Shown here one piece after another: positions 56,761-64,000 of a DNA stretch of 64,000 nucleotides (the first letter of the stretch is position 1; every line of letters starts with the position of its first letter). The position numbers and the translations under genes are program-made. Origin of the DNA: Lentinula raphanica (taxonomy: Eukaryota > Basidiomycota > Agaricomycetes > Agaricales > Omphalotaceae). The stretch covers positions 186,001-250,000 of the forward strand of contig JANVFP010000003.1 in the NCBI GenBank assembly GCA_027919835.1. Reading direction: 5' to 3'. The notes below the pieces were generated by a model, which was not told the DNA's origin, searched no databases, and worked only from the letters and a program-made list of their open reading frames with translations.

Positions 56761-57861
56761 GATTGGGTGTGAGTAGGACAAGGTGACTCAAAAAATGTCC
56801 ATTGTAGACATGAAAAGATCTCTGACAACTAGAGCATTGTTTTCTTGAATGGATGATAAGTGAGTGGAACAATGGTAGTCTAGAACTCAGAGTACAAGCG
56901 AGTCAGTTGGTGTCCTTGGTGATCAGAGCAGTATGGCTACTGCATCAGTTATGAATGATGCAGTGGAAGGCACAATGGCTAGGAAGATTGCACATGGCAT
57001 GGAAGAGAAAGTTGAAGACATCAGGGGGAGGAGTGTGGCACGTGAAGGCAGAGATAGCCCTGAGGCCTTGGGACAGCTGGAACCCAAACACAGGTATGAT
57101 CTCAAGTTGGGACAATTGTAAAAAGAGCATGTTGAGTGTGTCGTGGCTCTCAGGATGTTCACAAATATGGAACAATCCATGTATGAAAGAAGGTGTGAAA
57201 AAGAACAGCATGGACTGAACTGAAGGATTAGTGTGAGTTGCACATATAGAAAACAAGAATGTACCAGTACCAGGGCATGGTGGTCTGGGAAAAAAAACAC
57301 AAGATGAATGTTTGGCATCCACAGGCTGTCTTTATTTATTTGCAAACTGCATCCAACTATAAAAGTCACATTTGCACTGATCATTCTTGAAAAGACTATC
57401 CTTCTGCCTTTCAAATAATCTTCTTCAATACTGAGCATTCAAATGAGATATTGATAACCAAGAAGGGGGGCCCATCAGGCGGCGGAGATCTCAGAGGTAT
57501 TTTGAAGCTGACTTTGTGACTTGAGAAAAAAAGAAATAGCTATTGTAAATCAAATGAGACTATTTTTACTGGTATAATGATAAGTATGGCTCATAAAAAA
57601 TGAATAAGATATATATTGTAAAAGCCCAATTAGCCAGCCCACCAAAGCATTTATCAATTTAGAAGAAGTGGAAGAACAAAGAGAGAAGAATAATGTCAAT
57701 GATGTCATTGCTTTTAGCTTTTTTTGCAATGACATTATAGACCTTAACTGGTTTCAAGTCCCAGATTAAGAAATAACTATGCCCTGCCTTTTTCTTTTTG
57801 CCTCCGAGATCAATAGAGATGGGTAAAAATCTACAAAAAATAAATAACAGAAAAGTATTAA
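56761..57861. other. No gene recognised
   Basis: 1.1 kb of CpG-poor sequence upstream of the F-box-like relic. Short frames overlap on both strands; an upstream exon of that relic may be hidden here but is not visible. Confidence 0.4.
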
Positions 57862-58475
57862 TTGTTAACAGATGACAGATTTTCTGAGGAAATTTTAGCA
57901 GCCTTTGTACAGGCTGTATATAATTGCTCGAGTCAGAGCCCAGAAGAATCATCCACCAAAGATCTATTCAACTTACTTCTTGTAAACAGGCAGTTTAATC
58001 GTATTGCCCAGGAGAAGTTGTATGGGCTACTTTGGGTCTGCTTCAGAGATGGGATGTCATGTATGACAGAGGCCTGGAAATTGAAGTATGGGAAGAGGTG
58101 GGAAGAGCATGTCCTTCCCAAGGTTCAGCACATTGCTGTTGGACCTTACCATTACCTCTGCTGTCTACCTGCAGGCTCTGTCAATTTCAAGTACAAGATC
58201 TGTCCAGATGTGTTTCCATTCATATCAACGGCATTCAATCTACAACAAGTCTCACTTAACAAGGTTATTCTGGATGATCATTTTGTACCATGGGCCACCA
58301 ATCTTCCCCTTCCAATCCAAGTCACTATTGCCAGCTCCTGCATCTCTCAGACTGTGGTAAAACTTAAAAGGATCCTCATTCAACATTGCCACACTCGTCA
58401 TGTACAATAATGCAACCCCTTTGTGCCTGCTTGGTTTTGAGCAGATCAACATTTCTTTTGCTGCATGCTGCAAAC

Positions 58476-59610
58476 CAAAGGTCTTCACAAGACCCAGACA
58501 GGTATGACCGGGACCTGTGGCACAGGTACTGGGCAAGGAAAACACTTGACCTGTAACTGGAATCTGACCCATGAAAAAACATACCTGTCCGGCAGGTAAT
58601 ATACCTGCAAGTTGGCAGGTATCCAGCAGGTCATTAATTACACAGTTCACCTGCCACAGTTACTTATAAGTATCTGCAAGTAATTTACAGGTATATATAC
58701 AGTAAAAATAGAGAAAATAGTAATATTATAATAAAGCATGCAATAGGTAATGGATGCTAGAATGCACATACTATGAAACTAAAAGAAACCAGCTGTATAA
58801 TCCCAATATTCCCTCTGAATCTATTGAAAGTTGACAACAGATTACAGTAGTAGTGGCTGTGACTCTAAAATAAAAAAAAGTAGTTGTGTACACAGCCACT
58901 CAGAAAGGTCATGTGCAAATCCAAACAAGACCATACCAAATGTCCAAAATTTCGGACCATGTGTATGGTCCTGTTTGGTTTAGGGTTGGGTTTACATTAA
59001 GGTTATGGGCTGTGGCTGTGACTCTAGAATTAAAAAAGTAGTTATGTACACAGCCACTCAGAAAGGTCATGTGCAAATCCAAACAAGACCATATCAAATG
59101 TCCAAAATTACAGACTATGTGTATGGTCTTGTTTGGTTTAGGGTTGGGCTTACATTAAGGTTATGGGCTGTGGCTGTGACTCTGAAAAAAAAGTAGCTGT
59201 GTGCACAGTCACTTAGAAAGGTTATGTGCAATTCCAAACAAGATCATACCAAATGTCCAGAATTCTGGACCATGTGTATGTTCCTGTTTGGATTAGGGTT
59301 GGGTTCAACAGCTTAAGGTAACGAGCAGTGGCTTGATTTGAGATAACAAAAAATATTCTGTATACAGTTATTGAGAACAGTTATATACATAAAATTTTCC
59401 ATTCTAATATGTGCCACAGTAATAAGACCTCAGCAGGTCACAGGTACCTGCCGGTTATTGAAGCTTGTAGAAAATCTGACCTGTGACTGGCAGCTGACCT
59501 GTGAAGCCGGTAACCGGGACGGCGGGACCTGCAGGTCACATACCGGCAGGTAATACCATGGGTCAAACCGGCAAGTACTGGCCAGTGACCAGGACTCGTG
59601 AAGAGCCTTA
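58476..59610. mobile_element. hAT-like MITE with ACCTGCAGGT words and tandem hairpins (1,135 bp)
   Basis: Ends CAAAGGTCTTCACAAGACC and CTCGTGAAGAGCCTTA with an exact 8-bp duplication CTGCAAAC (58468-58475, 59611-59618). Subterminal zones (58490-58690 and 59435-59600) are ACCTGCAAGT, ACCGGCAGGT and ACCTGTGAC words. The centre is a 159-bp tandem repeat. Same family as 16990 and 53121. Confidence 0.92.
58855..59325 (+). repeat. 159-bp tandem repeat, about three copies, each with a hairpin
   Basis: GTGACTCT marks copies near 58861, 59020 and 59178. Each copy has CCAAACAAGACCATAC and, about 30 bp later, GTATGGTCCTGTTTGG, which pair, around an inner GTCCAAAATTTCGGAC-type palindrome, followed by TTTAGGGTTGGGTT. 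Located wholly inside the hAT-like MITE. Confidence 0.85.
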
Positions 59611-60092
59611 CTGCAAACTGTCACTGCTCACAGCCAATCTGGAGACTGGCAGTAGATAACAGCTGGATGTTGCACTCCATTCAGACTCTAGTTCTGCATA
59701 CCAACATTAGTATCAGCACTGAGACCACTCGGCACACTCTAGCTGTCATTGCCAGCTGCATTAGGCTCATCCATCTCAGCTATCATGGTGACTTTCCAGC
59801 AGTGACAAGAAAGATACCTCTGGGATCCCTACAAACCATCTACGCTCCCCTATTCCTGGTTGCCAACATTGCAGCATTGAGATCTGTCAAATCTCTGAAT
59901 CTTACGCAGACTATATTCAGCTGTTCCTTTGATAAATATCTTGTCAACTTTTCAAACATCAGGAAAAGTACCCTTGGCCCAGGTAACCCAGAGATACCCC
60001 CCAAAACCTAGGCTCTCCCAAAGCACCCAAAGAAATCTGAGGCAAACTCAGGCTTGCTCAGGCTTTTCCAGGCAAATTCAAAGTTTTCAGAC

Positions 60093-60863
60093 TAGAGATG
60101 CTCACGAGTGGCAAGTGTTGACAAGTACTCGTGAGTTTATTCGTACTCGTGACTCGCGAGTCAAGTGTTTTATTTATATGAGTGTACTCGTGGCACGAGT
60201 GTATACTCGAGTCATGATCATCAAATTGTATTGACAAGTACTCGTGCAATTTATTCGCGAGTATTCTCCTGTACTCGTGAGTATTTCTACTATTAACCCT
60301 GCACATGACTTTTCTCAGTGGCTATGTGCCTATTATAAATTTTTGTGTTAGAGTCACAGCCACTGCCTATTATAATTATTAGGAGAAAAGGAGTAATATA
60401 GTCTAACATATGTCATATGTAAGAAAATGTGAATGGTGAAGTGGTTAAAGGCGCCGACTCTGGAGTAAGGTCAAGGCCTTCCTTTAACTTCCTTCAGAGT
60501 TCAAATCCCCCTCATGGCAACTTTGCATAATAGTAAATCTGTACATTGTTCTTGCTTTAAAGTATTTTAATATATGTTTCGGTAAGGTATATTTATTAAA
60601 AGCTATGAAAATTACTAAGGTAACGAGTTTTAAAACATTCGAGTGTATTTTTCAATACTCGAGTCTTTCCTCTATATACTCGAGTAGACACTCGAGTCAC
60701 GATTTGAATAATTTACCTTGAATATTCGTGACACTCGCACTCGAGTGTCTGTTACTTGGAAACACTCGAGTATAGACTCGAGTCACAGTTGTTGATTTTG
60801 AGTGACAAATATTCGTGTCACGAGTGGCAAGTACACTCGAGTGTGCACTCGTGAGCACCTCTA
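60093..60863. mobile_element. hAT-like MITE with ACTCGTGAGT/ACTCGAGT words (771 bp)
   Basis: Ends TAGAGATGCTCACGAGTG and CACTCGTGAGCACCTCTA, flanked by an exact 8-bp duplication TTTCAGAC (60085-60092, 60864-60871). Both subterminal zones (60100-60290 and 60630-60860) are runs of ACTCGTGAGT, ACTCGAGT and CACGAGTG. The centre contains a tRNA-like repeat. A different family from the ACCTGCAGGT elements, with the same plan. Confidence 0.92.
60400..60560 (+). repeat. tRNA-derived SINE-like repeat
   Basis: AGAAAATGTGAATGGTGAAG, A-box-like TGGTGAAGTGGTTAAAGGC, a long variable region (class II tRNA-like), B-box-like GAGTTCAAATCCCCC, then CATGGCAACTTTGCATAATA. It aligns with the copies at 17420 and (3' part) 17215. 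The acceptor and T-stem do not pair, so a working tRNA is unlikely. Confidence 0.55.
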
Positions 60864-61379
60864 TTTCAGACTGCTGAGGTTTTGGGGGGTATCTCTAGGC
60901 AGCCTAGGCACCAGATCAGTTTTGCTGATGAATGTCCAGATCACTGTCAAATTCAAAATCAAAGGCAGGGCCAATGAATTGGCAATTAAAGTGATGGCAG
61001 ATGCATGTGCCTCTGTAAAGGAGATGACTGTGGTTTGGGAAAACAGCAATAACATAATGAGTGTCCTTGTATTTATAAAGCAATAGACTTATGATCTGCA
61101 GCTGGCGACTTTCAATGAGGCAATTGAAGAAATGAAGAGTATAGAATGGCTGACCTTTATTGAGATTAAGCAAAAGTGGTTGCATTTGAGCTCTCCAATG
61201 ATACAGGCACTCAGGGCAATAGTAGTGGAGAATCAAGACAAGAGTAGCCTGACTCATTTCTGGTTGAATGAGAGATTGATCTGGGTAAAGTAGCGAGCTT
61301 AAAATGTATACTGTATTGAACACAATGAAGCTCATATTATAACAAATCAATATACCAAGTGCAATAAAGTCATAAAGGC

Positions 61380-61690
61380 AGATACAGGATCAAAGCTGAT
61401 TGGATGTGCAAGGAGCAGAGTGGACAGAGAAAAGCAAGTCAGTCTATCTAAAATGCAGAGACAAGGCAAGTAGGTCCACCACTGGAAACATAGGTACAGT
61501 GCAAACAAGTCTATCTGAAATGTGGATACAAAGTGAGCAAGTTCATAGAGAAGGCAAATACAAAGTGAATAGAACCATATGAAATTCAGAGCCAATGTGA
61601 GTGGGTCCATCAGGAACACAGATACAAAGCCAGCAAGTCCATTGAGAATACACAGCAAGCAGGTCCAGCAAGAAAGCAAATACAGAGTGA
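61380..61690 (+). repeat. Degenerate tandem repeat, about 45-50 bp
   Basis: Phrases such as GATACAAAGTGAGCAAGTYC, GAGCAGGTCCA and GAAATGCAGAGACAA recur six or seven times with variable spacing. Open on the minus strand as a Leu/Cys-rich repeat, which is unlikely to be real protein. Confidence 0.5.
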
Positions 61691-63327
61691 GTGTGTCAGT
61701 TTGAAATTACATGCATAGTTTGAAGAATCATAACAGAACAGTTTAATCATACTGGGGGTGAAACAGTGCCTGGAAGGGATTAATGAGCAGTGTATACTAT
61801 GACAAGATTAGATGATACACTGTCCAATTCATGACCACCTGTTGGCATTTTGAGAGTGTTTTTGCTAGTTATATATAGAAACATAAAGACAATCACAGCA
61901 AGGTTGGTAAATGCTCTGTTGCAATGCTGAGTGTCTGTGAATGAAATTGCTTGGCAAACAAGCCATGAGGCATAGTGAGAGAGAGAAGGAAAGGCATCTG
62001 GATCAATGCCAAGAGTGTTGAATACAGCAGTTCACATTGGGTGTGGAAAACCAGATATGGAATGGAATGCCACCAATCACAAAGATTGCCCTCTGTATAA
62101 CATGATTTGGGAGGGTGTTTGAAAATTACAAGTCCGAAATGAAATGAAGGAATTGTCCTTAGCCCATTTACCCATGGGACAATTTCCTTTTTGATTCAAA
62201 AACTGCCTGATTTGGTCTTCAAAAATCATGTTACTTTTGCCTTAAACTGGATAACAGTCACATTTTATTTCACTTGTTTTGGTCATGGTCTGAGTCATGG
62301 TTAGTTTGAACTTGGGTTTTCTGCTTCCACCCACTTCTTGTCTGTTTCTCTTTCAATCTCCTCTGTTGTGCTGCATTTCACGGATATGTTCATCTGTCCA
62401 AATGACACAACCACCCTCTATAGATTGCTCATCATACAATTCATCTCAATCGAATCATATAAGCTGCACTCGAGAGAGAGAGCACAAGGTAAAGAATCCA
62501 CTGGTAGTGAGAGTGCATTCATACTGAAAACAGCCCTAACTCAAGACATGAACCAGTTGCTTACATTTGATGAATGAACTGTACTGATGGACTTGTTGAT
62601 GACCCAAGTTTTGAGCTTGGTGGTGTATGTCCTCCTTTTTGCTATGTTAACCTCAGATATGAGCTATGGCACTTGACTCTCCAGCTCCTCTCCAACAATG
62701 AACACATCTTGCAGAACACGTTCCAATTGTCCACTTGGATTTCAATATGGATGCACTTGCTTGATCAACTTCTGGGCCCTGGCAATTTGGGGTCTGAAAG
62801 CATCGACGATGAATTGAAGGCATTGCGGATGGTACACATACTTGATGACCTCATTGGACTATAATCTGTTGGAACTTTATTGTTATCAATGCCAATTTAG
62901 AACAACTGTGCATAGTGAGTCTGATCCCTTCTCCCTTTCCTCGCCATTGGAATATAACTGTTTGACTAGATGAAACCTGCTACTCATTTATGCAGTACAT
63001 GGCGGGTTGCTTGTTTCATATTCTAGATATGAAGAGTGTGTCTGGGTAGCATGGTGGGCTGCAGAGCAACTACAGTATGTCTGTTTCAATATAGATCACA
63101 ATCATCACTCAACGTTGCAACGTCGATAGAATTGGCCATAACCTCTGCTGTATGGGCTATACAGGGTCTTTCCTCTAATGATCATTTTTGCTTTGATATG
63201 TCTACTTCTTGCTCTACAGCTTTGTTCTGTACATGTTTTGCATGGTGATAATCATGAGCATGGACATTTGTGTACACAACAGGATGGTCAATAGCAGTAT
63301 CATGGTTAGAGAAAAATGAATTGAATC
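61691..63327. other. No gene recognised (1.6 kb)
   Basis: Coding-like fragments on the plus strand near 62340-62870 (for example YELWHLTLQLLSNNEHILQN) show no family I know and change frame. Otherwise CpG-poor and featureless. Confidence 0.4.
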
Positions 63328-64000
63328 TCACAACAAACAGAGGTTACACCACTTCAGCAATAATTTACATGAGGATTTGAAATAATACATTCCGGACTTG
63401 TATAATGCCATGCATGCAGCACGATGGCCCACTTCCGCACGTGGAGTATTGAGGACTGTAACAGTGGTAACAGACAATGAACTTTGGGAAGACGAGTAAA
63501 CTAGTGGATATGGTATAGTATTCACTGCCCACAGATGCAGCAGAATCTGTACAAGAGCACATAAGGTCATAGTCAGACGCATGGATGCCTTGCATTATTT
63601 GATGGAAGGGACAGCTGTTCTTGAGTTTGTTGTTGAAGCATAACCTGATAAAAGTGCAGATGGTGTTGGTGTTGTAGTATAATGGGTCTCCAAAGAGTCT
63701 GTCAAGATTGATTTCATGTGGAGGGCCAGGGAGAGGTACGGCAGGTGGCTGCAAGGCAGACAATGTGAGAGAAGGTGTTGCAGGAAGTTGGGACACATGT
63801 GGAGGGCCAGGGAGAGGTACGGCAGGTGGCTGCAAGGCAGACAATGTGAGAGAAGGTGTTGCAGGAAGTTGGGACACAGACATGTTGCAGAGAGTTGCAA
63901 TGCAGATGAAGCAGAAAGGGAAGATGATTGAAATGCAGACATAGCAGGGAGAGGCATTCCAGATGGTTGTGACATAGGCAAAACAGGCAGAGCAGATGAG
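63328..64000 (-). CDS. Pro/Ser/Leu-rich repeat protein fragment (runs off right edge)
   Basis: The minus strand is open from the right edge through a low-complexity region (SQPSGMPLPAMSAFQSSSL), two 27-residue repeats (VSQLPATPSLTLSALQPPAV plus PLPGPPH) and HEINLDRLFGDPLYYN. It ends at 63365 or 63328 depending on a possible intron near 63590. No domain is recognised. It could be an unfinished host gene or an element protein. Confidence 0.3.
63715..63876 (+). repeat. 81-bp exact tandem duplication
   Basis: Two copies, GAGGGCCAGG at 63721 and 63802, apparently identical throughout. Being 27 codons, it preserves the minus-strand frame. The identity suggests a very recent duplication (or an assembly collapse or expansion). 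Confidence 0.9.

Larger units (their letters stand above)
59957..60930. mobile_element. CATCAGG-family MITE split by a hAT-like element
   Basis: Ends CATCAGGAAAAGTACCCTTG and CAGTTTTGCTGATG, AA duplicated (59955-59956, 60931-60932). Without the inner 771-bp element and one 8-bp copy it is 195 bp and matches 20613-20837, including CAGGCTTGCT units. Its removal rejoins the F-box-like frame. Confidence 0.92.
57862..61260 (+). pseudogene. F-box-like/LRR-type gene split by nested insertions
   Basis: The first block (57862-58410) has FSEEILAAFVQAVYN..LLLVNRQFNRIAQEKLYGLL, an F-box-type start. After a frame change, NNATPLCLLGFEQINISFA continues to 58475. The hAT-like MITE (58476-59610) then interrupts it, and the frame resumes (CCKLSLLTANLETG). 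Next, LHSIQTLVLHTNISIS and LGSLQTIYAPLFL look leucine-rich. At 59956 a CATCAGG-family element intervenes to 60930, after which VQITVKFKIKGRANELAIKV continues in frame to a stop at 61083, with further coding-like text to about 61260. The original protein was probably an SCF adaptor. Frame changes outside the insertions show it is dead. Confidence 0.5.

Noticed and set aside
60428..60520. A tRNA gene (Ser/Leu-like with long variable arm)
   Set aside because: A- and B-box-like words are present but acceptor and T-stem halves do not pair, and two further degenerate copies exist in another MITE; treated as tRNA-derived repeat.
61347..61679. A Leu/Cys-rich membrane-like protein on the minus strand
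   Set aside because: It is the reverse reading of a degenerate tandem repeat with variable unit length.

Overview
The window is nuclear DNA of a filamentous basidiomycete, most likely an Agaricomycete. Short phase-consistent introns (about 45-60 bp, GTRNGT..YAG) interrupt nearly every gene, and the mobile element families (Plavaka, hAT, the Agaricomycete integrase-like family, gag-only Copia, JmjC and TET/JBP-type genes) are those expanded in that class. No database search was run; all calls come from reading the sequence.

Layout. (1) 1-8.7 kb is CpG-rich and looks young. A long minus-strand gene leaves the left edge and resembles the N-terminal part of fungal TET/JBP-type 2OG-Fe(II) dioxygenases. 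It is divergent from an intact three-exon Plavaka transposase. Between them lie telomere-like repeats, a hairpin, an inverted repeat and word-repeat arrays. (2) 8.7-21.6 kb is a nest of decayed elements: a 5'-truncated Tc1/mariner-type transposase, a four-exon gene with a SAM-like C-terminus, a hAT transposase broken by insertions and point stops, a 2.25-kb element with arms of about 530 bp, several short elements and a gag-only Copia element. (3) 22.2-38.1 kb is an ordinary gene island: RING/coiled-coil protein (+), Baeyer-Villiger monooxygenase (-), GMP synthase (-), A-T-R adenylating reductase (+), dienoyl-CoA-reductase-type SDR (+) and glycerol-3-phosphate acyltransferase (+). All six have open, in-phase gene models, apart from one unresolved intron in the A-T-R gene. 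(4) 38-64 kb is a second, visibly CpG-poor element island: a CACTA MITE, an integrase-like pseudogene, a JmjC-type gene, F-box-like relics, a second gag-only Copia and nested MITEs.

The most unusual content is the population of short non-autonomous elements. One family (ends CATCAGGAAAA / TTTTCCTGATG, 2-bp target duplications, inner AGATACCCCCC / GGGGGGTATCT box) is present at about 12 places and usually carries arrays of decamers with 10-bp periodicity. A second set is hAT-like, with exact 8-bp duplications and interiors packed with near-palindromic words (ACCTGCAGGT, ACCGGCAGGT, ACTCGTGAGT). Removing these elements with one target copy rejoins host reading frames at five or six places, which fixes the duplication lengths. 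Host relics carry many TGA stops where CGA or TGG is expected, consistent with cytosine-methylation decay. The CpG-rich, largely intact TET/JBP-Plavaka block contrasts sharply with this.
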